Shown piece by piece: positions 47,813 through 58,085 of a DNA stretch of 64,000 nt. The notes below the pieces were generated by a model, which was not told where the DNA came from, did no database searches, and saw nothing but the letters and a program-made list of their open reading frames with translations. Positions within the stretch are counted from its first letter, which is position 1. Each line of letters begins with the position of its first letter. Location: assembly GCA_004010275.1 (NCBI GenBank), contig RBWT01000009.1:23615-87614 (forward strand), in the 5' to 3' direction. The stretch comes from Streptomyces huasconensis (GTDB lineage: Bacteria; Actinomycetota; Actinomycetes; Streptomycetales; Streptomycetaceae). The position numbers and the translations under genes were made by a program.

Positions 47813-49158
47813 CTAAATCTTCTCGGGTACGGGGTTCCCCGCGTCGCGCACGGCACGCCTCACCGGCACCCTCGCGAGCAGCACGAATCCGAGCGCGAAG
47901 AAGACCACGAGGGAGACGATCGCGTCCCGGTAGCTCCCGGTGAGCTGGTAGGTGAGCCCGAAGATCAGCGGTCCCAGCCAGGCCATGCCGCGGTCGCTGA
48001 TCTCGTACGCGGAGAAGTACTCGGCCTCCTTGCCGCGCGGTACCAGGTGCGAGAAGAGGGAGCGGGACAGGGCCTGCGTGCCGCCGAGGACCAGGCCGAT
48101 CCCCGCCGCCAGGGCGAAGAACCACCCGGGCGCCCCCGAGGGCAGGAAGTAACCCGCCCCGATCGTCACCGTCCAGGCGACGAGGGAGCCGAGGATGACG
48201 CGCTTGGCGCCGTGGACGCGGGCGAGCCTGCCCATGGTGAGCGCCCCGGCGACCGCGAGCAGCTGCACCAGCAGGACCGCCACGATCAAGGTGGACTGGC
48301 CGAGCCCCAGCTCCTCGGAGCCGTAGACGGACGCCTGGGAGATCACCGTCTGCACCCCGTCGTTGTAGACGAGGTACGCCAGCAGGAAGGCGAGCGTGTG
48401 CGGGTGCCGGCGCATGTCGCGCACCGTCGCCGCCAGCTGCCGCAGGCCGCCGCGCGGGGCGCCCTCCGACGGCATTGTCCGCCGGTCGCGCAGCCGTTTC
48501 AGCGGTACGAGGGTGAAGGCGCCCCACCACACACCGGCCGACGCCAGGCAGATGCGGACCGCCGTCGACTCGGAGACACCGAAGGTGTCATGGGCGAGGA
48601 ACAGCACCAGGTTCGCCACCAGCACCAGGGCGCCGGAGGCGTAACCGAAGGCCCAGCCGCGCGAGGAGACCGCGTCGCGTTCCTCGGGAGGGGCGATCTG
48701 GGGCAGGTAGGAGTTGTAGAGCACCATCGAGACGGCGAGCGAGGCGTTGGCGACGATCAGCAGGAGACCGCCGAGGAGGTAGCGATCGCCGTCCAGGAAG
48801 AACATCCCCGCCGTCGCGGCCGCCCCCAGGTACTCGGCCTCGGCGAGCAGCGGCTTCTTGCGGCCCGTGCGGTCGGCCGCGGCGGCTGCCGGCGGCATCA
48901 CGAAGATCGATACGAGCACGGAGGCGGACACCGCGTAAGCGAAGAAGGAGCCGGCCCGGACCGGGATGCCCAGCGGGTGCACGAACCCTTCGGGATCGGC
49001 GGCCGTCTTGGCTATCTCCGTGAGGTAGGGCCCCAGGAAGACGGTCAGGACGCTCGTCGAGTAGACCGAGCACGCCCAGTCGTAGAAGTACCAGCCCCGC
49101 TGTTCGCGCGCCGTTCGGCGGTCGCGGCGGCCCCCGTCCGCTCGGTGTCGGTGCCCAC
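47813..49158 (-). CDS. UMF1/Atg22-like MFS transporter, frame-broken
   Basis: Major facilitator of about 448 aa with 11-12 helices. The signature EQRGWYFYDWACSVYSTSV and the loop YNSYLPQIAPPEERDAVSSR with GWAFGYASGALVLVANLVLF identify the vacuole-effluxer-like UMF1 family. GTG 49158, after GAGG, gives VGTDTERTGAAATAERR; one base is lost near 49112 in GGCGCGCGAAC. SRSLFSHLVPRGKEAEYFSA is the conserved second-half motif. The substrate is unknown; yeast Atg22 exports amino acids. Confidence 0.87.
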
Positions 49159-49238
49159 CCGTGACCTCGCTGTTCCCCGTGGTGCGAAGCCGCCCTCGGG
49201 CGGTCGGCACAGTCCGGCCGGGGTGACCGGTCAGCCGG

Positions 49239-50008
49239 TCAGACCCAGCTCCCCCGGTCCTTCAGCACCTCGCGCAGCGTCTCGATGTGATCGGAAACTA
49301 TGCCATCCACGCCCAGGTCCAGAAGAGCCGCCATCCGCTCGGCGTCGTTGACCGTCCACACGTGGACCTGGAGCCCGCGCGCGTGGGCGGCCCGTATGAA
49401 GCGGTGGTCGACCACCCGGACCCCGCCGTGCGTCTCGGGCACCTGTGCGCAGACCGCCGAGCGACGGACCGCCGCCGGCACGCCGTACGACCGCAGGCGC
49501 AGCGCCGCCACGCCGCGCGTCCCGAACGACGTGGCCAGACGCGGGCCCGCGAGGCGCTGTGCCCGGGCCACGCGCGCCTCGGAGAAGGAACCGACGCAGA
49601 CGCGGTCCCAGGCTCCGGCGCGCCGGATCAGGTCGAGCAGCGGCGCCAGCGCGGGCTCGGCCTTCACGTCCACGTTCCAGCGCACGTCCGGGAAGGTCTC
49701 CAGCAGCGTCTTCGAAGAGGGGCACCGGTTCCGTGCCGAGCCACGCGCGCGTGGCGCACCTCGCTCCACGGGAGGTCGATGATGCGGCCCGCCGCGTCCG
49801 TGACGCGGTCGAGCGTCGCGTCGTGGAAGGCGACGAGGCGGCCGTCGGCCGTGGCGTGCACATCGGTCTCGATGTAGCGGTAACCGAGGCGGACGGCGCG
49901 CCGGAAGGCGGCGGTGGTGTTCTCCAGGCCGTCCGCGGCACCCCCGCGGTGAGCGAGGGCGAGCGGCCCCGGGTGATCGAGATAGGGATGGCGTACGCGC
50001 GTGGTCAC
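49239..50008 (-). CDS. glpQ: Glycerophosphodiester phosphodiesterase, frame-broken
   Basis: GDPD-fold enzyme of about 256 aa hydrolysing glycerophosphodiesters to glycerol-3-phosphate and an alcohol. Catalytic motifs: [42 protein letters not shown], and [20 protein letters not shown] with GIVSDHI. No signal peptide, so cytoplasmic. Breaks near 49755 (CACGCGCGCGTGG) and 49722. GTG 50008 overlaps the TGA of the upstream YczE gene, showing translational coupling. Confidence 0.9.
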
Positions 50009-50742
50009 CGCTGAAGTATCGCCTCCGACGGACCGCCGGAGGGGACGGCGTCGCCTGCGCCGGGTGCGGGCAGGGCGAAGCGGCGCAGGAAGTACTGGGC
50101 GAGCGGGCCGATCGACAGCGCGTAGAGGACCGTACCGACGCCGACCGTGCCGCCCAGGACGAAGCCCGTGGCCACGACCGTCGCCTCGATGGAGGTCCTG
50201 ATGAGCCGGATCGAGCGGCCGGTGCGGCGGTGCAGGCCCGTCATCAGGCCGTCCCGTGGGCCGGGGCCGAAGGCCGCGGTGATGTAGAGCCCGGTCGCCA
50301 CGCCGTTGAGCAGCACCCCGGTCACGAGCAGCGGTACGCGGACGGCGAGCGCGTGGGCGTCCGGCAGCAGCGCCAGGGTGGCGTCCATCGCCACGCCGCA
50401 GACGATGACGTTCGACACCGTGCCGAGGCCCGGACGCTGGCGCAGCGGGACCCACAGCAGCAGCACCGCCGCGCCCACCACGATGGACACGGCCCCGATG
50501 GACAGTCCGGTCAGCTCGGAGAGGCCTTGGTTGAGGACGTTCCACGGTTCGGGCCCGAGCCCCGCCTCGACCATCAGCGCGGAACTCGCGCCGTACAGCG
50601 TCAGTCCCGCGTACAGCTGGACGAGCCGCCTCGTGAGGTGCGGCCGCGGACGCGGTCCTGGACGTGGTCTCAGGCGTGCCCTCGGAGGTGGCTCTGTGAC
50701 GGACAAGGAAGGCTCCCCCCGTAGTGCTGTGGCTTGACGCAT
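50005..50742 (-). CDS. yczE: YczE-family membrane protein
   Basis: About 245 aa, five or more helices: [78 protein letters not shown]. The PEPWNVL and [10 protein letters not shown] motifs mark the YczE family. ATG 50742 is used; a TTG at 50706 behind GGGGGAG is a good alternative. It faces the MocR regulator gene, the same arrangement as yczR-yczE in bacilli and actinomycetes (known). Function unknown; glpQ is coupled downstream. Confidence 0.85.
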   Translation of the reverse strand: MRQATALRGEPSLSVTEPPPRARLRPRPGPRPRPHLTRRLVQLYAGLTLYGASSALMVEAGLGPEPWNVLNQGLSELTGLSIGAVSIVVGAAVLLLWVPLRQRPGLGTVSNVIVCGVAMDATLALLPDAHALAVRVPLLVTGVLLNGVATGLYITAAFGPGPRDGLMTGLHRRTGRSIRLIRTSIEATVVATGFVLGGTVGVGTVLYALSIGPLAQYFLRRFALPAPGAGDAVPSGGPSEAILQR

Positions 50743-50748
50743 GACACC

Positions 50749-50826
50749 CTGTGGCCTGGAAGCAGACCGCAACCATGGCCAATCCGGGGAAGGTGGACTG
50801 GGAATCATGGCTCAGTGGACTTCGGC
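50749..50826. promoter_or_regulatory. Candidate MocR (YczR) direct repeats
   Basis: Three related words lie between and across the divergent starts: TGTGGCCTGGAA (near 50750), GGTGGACTGGGAA (near 50792) and CAGTGGACTTCGG (near 50814). MocR regulators bind direct repeats in such shared spacers. This is inferred from repetition and position only. Confidence 0.45.
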
Positions 50827-52308
50827 GATGGGCTCGACTCAGCTGGCCCGGCTCCTCGCCTCCCAGCAGGCGCGCCCCACCGGCGCCGGTGCCCGCCGCC
50901 CGCCCGCCTACCGCGCGCTCGCCGACGGCATCCGGCTGCTGATGCTCGAAGGCCGCGTCCCCGTCGCCGCGCGCCTGCCGGCCGAACGCGAACTGGCGGT
51001 GGCACTCGCCGTCAGCCGCACCACCGTGGCCGCCGCCTATGAAGCGCTGCGCACCGAAGGCTTCCTGGAGTCCCGCAGGGGAGCCGGCAGCTGGACCGCC
51101 GTCCCCGCCGGCAACCCCCTCCCCGCCGCGCGGGCTCCAGCCCCCTGCCTCCGGAGGCGCTCGGTTCGATGATCGACCTGGGCTGCGCGGCGCTGCCCGC
51201 GCCCGAGCCGTGGCTCACCCGCTCGGTGCAGGGCGCCCTCGAAGCGCTCCCGCCGTACGCCCACACGCACGGCGACTACCCCGCGGGCCTGCCCGCCCTG
51301 CGCGAGATGCTCGCCGAGCGCTACACCGCGCGCGGGATTCCGACGATGCCCGAACAGATCATGGTCACCACCGGCGCGATGGGCGCCATCGACGCGATCT
51401 GCCACCTTTTCGCGGGGCGCGGCGAACGCATCGCGGTGGAGTCCCCCTCGTACGCCAACATCCTCCAGCTCATGCGGGAGGCGGGTGCGCGGCTCGTCCC
51501 CGTCGCCATGGCCGAGGGGCTCGCGGGCTGGGACATGGACCGGTGGCGGCAGGTCCTGCGCGACGCGGCGCCCCGGCTCGCGTACGTCGTCGCCGACTTC
51601 CACAACCCCACGGGCGCGCTCGCGGGGGAGGACCAGCGCAGGCAGCTGGTCGACGCGGCCCGCTCGGCGGGCACGGTCCTGGTCGTCGACGAGACGATGA
51701 GCGAGCTGAGCCTCGAACCGGACCTCGCCATGCCCCGCCCCGTCTGCGGCTTCCGGACCCGGCGGTCCACCGTGATCACCATCGGCTCGGCGAGCAAGGC
51801 CTTCTGGGCCGGGATGCGCATCGGCTGGGTGCGGGCCGCCCCCGATGTGATCCGCAGCCTCGTCGCTGCGCGCGCGTACGCGGACCTGGGCACCCCCGTG
51901 CTCGAACAACTGGCCGTGAACTGGCTCCTCAACACCGGCGGCTGGGAAGCCGCGGTCGACGTGCGCAGACAGCAGGCGCGGGAGAACCGTGACGCGCTGG
52001 TCGCCGCCGTCCGCCGCGAACTGCCCGGCTGGGAGTTCGAGGTGCCGCGCGGCGGCCTGACGCTGTGGGTGCGGACCGGCGGCCTCTCCGGATCGCGGCT
52101 CGCGGAGGTGGGCGAGCGCGTGGGGGTACGGGTGCCGTCGGGGCCGCGCTTCGGCGTCGACGGGGCGTTCGAGGGGTATGTGCGGCTGCCGTTCACCGTG
52201 AGCGGTGCGGTGGCCGAGGAGGCGGCGGTGCGCCTGGCCGCCGCCGCCCGCCTCGTGGACACGGGTGCCGGGGCGGGTGCGGAGGTCGCGCACCCGTTCG
52301 TGGCCTGA
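50807..52308 (+). CDS. yczR: MocR-family (GntR-HTH plus PLP aminotransferase-like) regulator, frame-broken
   Basis: About 500 aa. GntR winged helix [21 protein letters not shown] with [24 protein letters not shown], then a type-I aminotransferase fold: [33 protein letters not shown], the PLP lysine in [17 protein letters not shown]. Break near 51130 in GCCGCGCGGGC. ATG 50807. Divergent position to yczE defines it as YczR-like rather than PdxR or GabR; no pyridoxal-synthesis or gab gene is near. Confidence 0.87.
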
Positions 52309-52324
52309 GCGCTGCCGCCCCGGG

Positions 52325-53923
52325 TCAGCTCTCCGCCGGGACCGGCTCCGCCCCGGCGATCGTCTCGGGAAGCTCTTCCGGCACCTCCTCGTCGGCGGCC
52401 GCGGCGTCCGCCGGCGTGCTGTAGTCCGGCAGCAGGTCCATGACCGCGAGGCGGTGCGCCTCGCTGGTCGCGTCGTCGTACGGGTCGGGCGTCGCGGGCA
52501 CCTGGAGGCGGAGCACCGGGCCCGCGCCGAGCCGCGCGTAACCCCGGCCGGGCGGGACCTCGGCGGTGGGTGTCGTGGCGGGGCGCGTCCCGAGGACGTC
52601 TTCCAGTTGGTCGGGCAGCGCGGGACCGAGCAGCACACGCGCGCGTGTGTGCTGGCGCACGGAGTCGCTCAGGGCCTCCAGGCAGTCCAACTGGTCCGCG
52701 ACGACCACCGTCACGTTCGCCGCCCTGCCGTGCCGCAGCGGGACATGGAGCAGCGCCTGGGGGTCGTCGCGCCCGTCGGCCGCGGCGAGGTGACCGAGGA
52801 CGCTCGGCCGGTCGAACAGAATCCACAGGGGGCGTTTGGTGTCCTCCGGAGGCGGGTGGCCCGCCTGCCGGGCGCGGTTGGCGGCGATGAGCCTGCGCTC
52901 GGTCTCGTGCGCCGCCCATTCGAGGCTCGCGAGCGCCCCGGCGAGCCCGCACTCGATGGCCAGGACCCCTTCGCGGCCCGTCAGGCAGGCGTAGTCCCCG
53001 GTGCCGCTGCCCTCGACGATGAGGACGTCGCCGTGCCGCAGCGCCTGGAGGGCGACGGAGCGGAGCAGTGTCGTGGTGCCGCTGCCCGGCTGGCCCGCCA
53101 CCAGCAGGTGGGGTTCCGTGGAGCGGATGCCGGTGCGCCACACGACGGGGGGCACGTCGCGGTGTCCCTCGCCGTCGGCCACCGGCAGGGTGCGCTGGAC
53201 ACCGGTCTCGTCGGTGAAGCCGAGGACGGTCTCCCCGGGGGCGGTGACGAAGCGCTGGGCGGCGATGTCGGTGGGGAGCGGGGGCAGGACGGCGACGGTG
53301 AGTTCGTTGCCCTCCTCGTCCCACGCGAAGTGGTATTCGCGTCCGCGGCCCGACTTCGCGTGCAGCAACTGCTCGATCCGCGCGCGGGCCTCGGCCTCGC
53401 CGTCCGTGAAGTACGCCGGATAGCGCACCACGAGCCGGGAGATCCGTCCGGTGTCGTCGAACTCGTAGGAGGGGAACGCCTGGTCCCATTCGCCGCCGTG
53501 GGTGAAGAGCGGGGCGGGGTCGTCGGGGACGGAGAAGTACGGGACGAGCGCTTCGTAGAGGCACTGGAGTCGCTGTGCCTGTGGTTCGTCGGGGCCGGTC
53601 CGCGCGCGCGTGGTGCGCTCGTGGCCCTTCCACGCGGCGGCCCCCATCAGGGCGATGAGGGCGAACCCCGGGCCGTAGGGGACGAGGGCCACGACCAGCA
53701 GCACGGAGGCCACGAAGAAGAGCAGCGGTCCGCGCTTGTCCTTGGGTGTGTCGACCCACTTGCGCCGCCCGGCGGCAGCCAGCCGGCGCAGTCCACGAGC
53801 GATCGTGATCAGCGGGTGGAGAACGTCGGTGGCGCTGTCGACGGCCGACCGCGTCAGCTCCCGGCCCCGCGTGATGGCCGCGGTGCCGTTGCTCAGGATG
53901 CGGGGGAGGGGGCGCCTGGCCAC
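52325..53923 (-). CDS. FtsK/SpoIIIE-like membrane ATPase with altered Walker A
   Basis: 532 aa. Two helices at about residues 67-95 (LLFFVASVLLVVALVPYGPG, FALIALMGAAAWKG), a middle domain, then a RecA-like domain: LLVAGQPGSGTTTLLRSVAL. That is a P-loop whose lysine position holds Thr (GxPGSGTT in place of GxxGxGKT). A Walker B-like PLWILFDRPS and VVVADQLDCLEALS follow. C-terminus acidic. The fold suggests a DNA or peptide motor of the FtsK-TraB type, but loss of Lys predicts weak or no ATP hydrolysis. Start ATG 53923. A small membrane protein follows upstream in the unit. Confidence 0.75.
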   Translation of the reverse strand: MARRPLPRILSNGTAAITRGRELTRSAVDSATDVLHPLITIARGLRRLAAAGRRKWVDTPKDKRGPLLFFVASVLLVVALVPYGPGFALIALMGAAAWKGHERTTRARTGPDEPQAQRLQCLYEALVPYFSVPDDPAPLFTHGGEWDQAFPSYEFDDTGRISRLVVRYPAYFTDGEAEARARIEQLLHAKSGRGREYHFAWDEEGNELTVAVLPPLPTDIAAQRFVTAPGETVLGFTDETGVQRTLPVADGEGHRDVPPVVWRTGIRSTEPHLLVAGQPGSGTTTLLRSVALQALRHGDVLIVEGSGTGDYACLTGREGVLAIECGLAGALASLEWAAHETERRLIAANRARQAGHPPPEDTKRPLWILFDRPSVLGHLAAADGRDDPQALLHVPLRHGRAANVTVVVADQLDCLEALSDSVRQHTRARVLLGPALPDQLEDVLGTRPATTPTAEVPPGRGYARLGAGPVLRLQVPATPDPYDDATSEAHRLAVMDLLPDYSTPADAAAADEEVPEELPETIAGAEPVPAES

Positions 53924-53972
53924 GTCGGTCTCCTGGAGGTGCGTACGGAAGTGCCTGGGAGGGGCAGCGGCG

Positions 53973-54167
53973 TCAGAACTTGATCCCGCCCAGCAGGCTC
54001 GCCAGGCTCGCGCCGCCGGCCTTGATGCTCGGGGCGATGGCGGTGCCCGCGAGGTAGAAGCCGAAGAGCGCGCAGACCAGCGCGTGGGAGGCCTTGAGTC
54101 CGTCCTTGCGGAAGAAGAGGAAGACGATGATGCCGAGCAGCACGACGCCCGAGATGGACAGGATCAT
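53973..54167 (-). CDS. Small membrane protein (64 aa)
   Basis: 64 aa with two hydrophobic segments: ILSISGVVLLGIIVFLFFRKD and HALVCALFGFYLAGTAIAPS, ending SLASLLGGIKF. ATG 54167 follows AGGAG at seven bases. It lies 50 bp upstream of the FtsK-like gene and on the same strand, so the two are probably one operon and may form a membrane complex. No family is named. Confidence 0.8.
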   Translation of the reverse strand: MILSISGVVLLGIIVFLFFRKDGLKASHALVCALFGFYLAGTAIAPSIKAGGASLASLLGGIKF

Positions 54168-54439
54168 GAGGATTCTCCTGGTTGGTGGGGACAGTCACCA
54201 TGAGTTCTTCCAGGCTCACAGGATGTATCCATACGACAAAAGGTGCAAATGAGTGAAATAAGCTGAATTTCCCTCGAATGGCAGAGCTGCCTTGGGCATC
54301 CACAGTGGCTCAGGGTGCTCCCGAGCCCGCCGTGATCTTTGCCTCGGCCGGGCCGCGTCATGTGCCCGCGAGGGCAGTACCCTGTCGATTCACTCGTACG
54401 GCTGCACCGGCAGCGCATCCCAGAAAGGCGGACGCCCCC

Positions 54440-54832
54440 ATGAGCGAAGCCCCCGACCCCGAGGTCGTGGAGCTGGCGACCAAGATCTTCGATCTGGCCC
54501 GGCAGGGTGACACCGCCGCTCTGGCGGCGTACGTCGACGCGGGCGTCCCCGCCGACCTCACCAACGACAGCGGCGACTCGCTCGTGATGCTCGCGGCCTA
54601 CCACGGGCACGCCGAGGCCGTCCGCGCCCTCCTGGAGCGGGGCGCGGACGCCAACCGCGCCAACGACCGGGGGCAGACGCCGCTCGCCGGTGCCGTCTTC
54701 AAGGGCGAGGACGCGGTCGTCCGGGCCCTCCTGGACGGCGGGGCCGATCCGGCCGCCGGGATGCCGTCGGCGGTGGACACCGCACGCATGTTCCAGAAGA
54801 CGGAGCTGCTGAAACTGTTCGGGGCCGCCTGA
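54440..54832 (+). CDS. Ankyrin-repeat protein
   Basis: 130 aa, made of about three ankyrin repeats: VELATKIFDLARQGDTAALAAY, GDSLVMLAAYHGHAEAVRALLERGA, GQTPLAGAVFKGEDAVVRALLDGGA. Ankyrin repeats mediate protein-protein contact. ATG 54440 follows AAAGGCGG. Cytoplasmic; partner unknown. It stands between two uncharacterised genes. Confidence 0.9.
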   Translation: MSEAPDPEVVELATKIFDLARQGDTAALAAYVDAGVPADLTNDSGDSLVMLAAYHGHAEAVRALLERGADANRANDRGQTPLAGAVFKGEDAVVRALLDGGADPAAGMPSAVDTARMFQKTELLKLFGAA

Positions 54833-55132
54833 GCGGGTAGCGGACCAGTGGCTACGGGGGCGATGGAAATGTGGTCGCGGCGGGCATGACCCGCGGGTCA
54901 TCATGACGACGTGATTTACGGACGCGACGGCGGGGCAGATCTTGCCGCACCACGTGGACCGTGAGCGGCCCGCCCCCGGACCTTGGTCCGGGACCCCCAA
55001 GGGCCACGGATGAGAGGCAGAGGAAAATGGTCTTCGACAAGCAAAAGACGGCGGGCGGCCCGACGTGTTGGCGCACGGCCAGGTAATGCGTGATTCCCGG
55101 TTGCGTCGACGCTTGATGTGAGGCTGTTTCCC
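54833..55132 (+). other. Intergenic region with a hairpin and a 19-aa ORF
   Basis: A perfect inverted repeat CCCGGACC-TT-GGTCCGGG (54975-54992) may terminate the ankyrin gene. Downstream, ATG 55027 behind GAGAGGCAGAGGAAA opens a 19-codon frame ending TAA 55084-55086, with the residues KTAGGPTCWRTAR at its end. The strong ribosome site makes a leader peptide for the next gene possible, but its sequence is too short to judge. Confidence 0.4.
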
Positions 55133-56555
55133 ATGTTCGATCCGGTCATAGCGCCCAGCGGTACGCTGCTCGGCCTGCTCCAGCGGGGCCGCGGCGACGG
55201 CACACTGCACGCGCTCACGGCACCCCGGTCCGAGGCGCTCGCCGCCCTCGACCACTGCGTGCTCAACGATCCACGCCACGACTGGCAGGTGGAGAACCGC
55301 TCGCTCTACTACGCCCGCCTCTACCTCGACCTGCACGGCGGGCTGGGCGCGATCGAGCGGCACCTCTTCGATGCCGAGGACGTCCTGAACACGGACGACT
55401 CGCGCACCGGACTCGCCCTCGCCGTCCTCGGACACCTCGCCTCGTACGGCAGGCACGACGCCCTGGAACTCCTGCGGCGGTACGCGGCCTCCGGCACGAA
55501 CTGGGCGTGGGCCCTGGACGAGCTGGGGCAGCGTCGACGACGCGGGCCTGCTCGCCCTCGCGGCGCCCGTGCTCGCCCGCTTCCCCGCCGACGCCGAGGG
55601 CGAGGCCGAACTGGCCGCCGTCGTCCGCGACGCCTACGAACCACGGCCCTGGCGGCTGTGGGAGGAGGACCCCCGCGCCCATATCGGCGCCCGCGTACGA
55701 GCCGCGCGGGAACAGGGCTCCTTCGACCGCTGGCAGCGCCAGATGCGCCCCGCAGGGCCCCGCCCCGGCTGGAGCGTCCAGGCCGTCTTCGACTGGGCCC
55801 AGGAGGGCCTTGAGCGCGGCGCCGTGCTGCACGTGCCCGCCGCCCGCTGCCTGAGCGCCGTCGCCGGGCCCGAGGACAGGGCCGAGATCGTCCAAGCCGC
55901 CCGGAGCGGCTCCGACGGGGCCCGCGGCACCGCCCTGCGCTATCTGGCGGACGCCCGTGACCCCGCCGTCCTCGACCTCATCGAGTACGCCGTGGAGGGG
56001 CACTCCCGTGTCGTGGCCGACGCCGCGACCGAGGCCTTCGAACGGATGGGCGGCCCCGCCCCCGTCGAGCGCGCCCGGCGCTGGGCCTACCGCCCCGACG
56101 CCCTGGGCGCCGCAGCCGGCCGCGTGCTCGCCTCCCGGGGCGACGCGCAGGACAGCAAGCTGGTCCTCTCCGCGCTGCGCGAGGCGGTCCGCGGCGAGGG
56201 CCCCGACGCGCCGACGCTGTGGACCCTCGTCGACGGCGCCGACGCCTCGGCATCGCCTGCGCCGCCCCCGTGCTGCGCCACGTCTACCGCGAGACCGCCT
56301 CCTCCCACCTGCGCGGCCGCGCCGCCCGGGCGCTCGCCGCCACCGACCCCACCTTCGCCGCGGGCTTCGCCGTCGAATGCCTCTGGGACTGCGAGGAATC
56401 CACCCGGGGGGTCGCCGCGCGGCGGCGCCGAGACCGGTGACGCCCGCGTGGTCAACCGCTTGCGCAGGCTCGCCGCGGACCCCGCCGAGGAGGACGAGGT
56501 ACAGACGGCGGTACGGAGCAGGATCGGGCCCGACGCGGACGCCCCCGCGGTGTAG
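55133..56555 (+). CDS. HEAT-repeat-like protein, frame-broken
   Basis: About 470 aa, nearly all helical: LGAIERHLFDAEDVLNTDDS, ALAVLGHLASYGRHDALELL, DPAVLDLIEYAVEGHSRVVA, ALRYLADARDPAVLDL. It reads as HEAT-like repeat pairs and would bind proteins or membranes. Breaks near 55533 (CTGGGGCAGCG), 56245 and 56412 (GTCGCCGCGCGG). ATG 55133 is chosen; a GTG at 55118 is possible. The function is not known. It converges on pxpC. Confidence 0.75.
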
Positions 56556-56592
56556 GCCTGACGCAGGCGCTCGCGCGGCGGCGTGGGCCCGG

Positions 56593-57456
56593 TCAGCGGC
56601 GGCCGACGCCCACGAACCGTACCGGCGTGCCCGGCCGCGCCTGGGCCGCCGCGGCGAGATCGGCCTCCCGCACGACCGCGACCACCGGATAGCCGCCCGT
56701 CGTCGGATGGTCGGCGAGGAAGACGACCGGCCTGCCGTCCGGCGGCACCTGCACCGCCCCCACCACCATGCCCTCGCTCGGCAGTTCCCCCTGAAGCGCA
56801 CGCTCCAGGGCGGGGCCCTCGGTGCGCAGGCCGATGCGGTTGCTCGCCGGCCACGCGGTACGCGCGCGTGACGAGCGTGTCCAGAGCCGCCGGGGTGAAC
56901 CAGTCGGCACGCGGCCCGAACGTCACCCGCAGCACCAGCTCCCGAGGCGGAGCCGGCTGCGGGGCGGTGTCCACGCGCGCGTGCGGCGCTCGCGCGGCCC
57001 AGCGGCAGCACCGCCCCGTCCGCGAGCGGGGGCGGACCGAGCCCGGAGAGCAGATCCGCGGAACGGCTGCCGAGCACCGCCTCCACCGCCACCCCGCCGT
57101 CGAACGCGACGTACGTACGCACTCCGGAGAGCGCTGCCCCGATGTCCAGGAGCGCCCCCGCCGGCACCCGTACCGGCGCTCCCCAGGGGGCGGGGCGGCC
57201 GTCCACGGTGACGGGGCAGGGCGCGCCGCCGACCGCCACCGTGACGGGGCGGCGGGGGGCGTACGGCGCAACCGGTGAGGGTGGTCTCCAGGACGGCGGC
57301 GCCCGGCGGGTTGCCCACCAGGCGGTTGACCAGGCGGCCGTCGCCGGGTCCAGGGCTCCGGAGCGCGTACGCCGAGATGGCGTGACCCGGGCGCCCGAGG
57401 TCCTGGACGGTGGTCAGCGCGCCGGCCCGTACGACGGCGAAGGCCCGGTCGGTCAT
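56593..57456 (-). CDS. pxpC: 5-oxoprolinase subunit C (biotin-dependent carboxyltransferase/KipA family), frame-broken
   Basis: About 288 aa. ATG 57456 gives MTDRAFAVVRAGALTTVQDLGRPGH and SAYALRSPGPGDGRLVNRLVG, the family start. Later pieces are VRTYVAFDGGVAVEAVLGSRS, REL-VLRVTFGPRADWFTPAAL and LPSEGMVVGAVQVPPDGRPVV. Breaks near 57270, 56985 and 56860, the last two in runs CACGCGCGCGTG and TACGCGCGCGTG. Start overlaps the PxpB stop by one base (TGATG). PxpABC hydrolyses 5-oxoproline to glutamate using ATP. Confidence 0.9.
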
Positions 57457-58085
57457 CACGCCTCCTCCGGCGCGGGGTCCGCCACCACGAAGCGGACACG
57501 GATGCCGGGGGAGAGCAGCGCGGCGGGCACGCGCGCGTGGTCCCACAGCACGACGTCCGTCGCGCCGATCAGCTGCCAGCCGCCCGGCGAGGCACGCGGA
57601 TACACGCCCGTGTACGGGCCTGCCAGGGCGACGCTGCCCGCGGGGACGGCGGTGCGGGGCGTGTCCCGCCGCGGGACCGCGGTAGCGCTCGGCAGCCCCG
57701 TCAGGTACCCGAAGCCGGGCGCGAAGCCGCAGAACGCGACGCGGAACCGCGCCGCCGAGTGAATCCGCGCCACCTCGGGCACGGCCACACCCCAGTGCGC
57801 GGCCACGTCCGCGAGGTCCGGACCGTCGTACCGCACCGGGATCTCCAGGACCTCCTCCGCGCGCGTGGGCAGGGGCGGAACCCGCCAGCCGGGCAGTTCG
57901 GCGCCGACGCGGGCGGGCTCGTCGAGGCCGTCCAGGAGCACCGTGCGGGCCGCGGGGACGATCTCCCGGACCCGCAGCGAGCCCGACGCGCGGCGGCGCA
58001 GCAGCTCGGCGTGGAGGGCCTGCGCCTCGGTGCCGTCGGCCACTTCGACGAGCAAGGCCTTCTCGCCCACCGGCAGCACCCTCAC
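57456..58085 (-). CDS. pxpB: 5-oxoprolinase subunit B (KipI family)
   Basis: 209 aa. GTG 58085 overlaps the PxpA stop (GTGA). Start VRVLPVGEKALLVEVADG; cyclophilin-like core FRVAFCGFAPGFGYLTGLPS, ASPGGWQLIGATDVVLWDHA and ILVRFVV-type end. Full length and unbroken. Works with PxpA and PxpC in the cytoplasm. KipI homologues in Bacillus inhibit a kinase, but the surrounding genes favour the oxoprolinase role. Confidence 0.93.
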   Translation of the reverse strand: MRVLPVGEKALLVEVADGTEAQALHAELLRRRASGSLRVREIVPAARTVLLDGLDEPARVGAELPGWRVPPLPTRAEEVLEIPVRYDGPDLADVAAHWGVAVPEVARIHSAARFRVAFCGFAPGFGYLTGLPSATAVPRRDTPRTAVPAGSVALAGPYTGVYPRASPGGWQLIGATDVVLWDHARVPAALLSPGIRVRFVVADPAPEEA

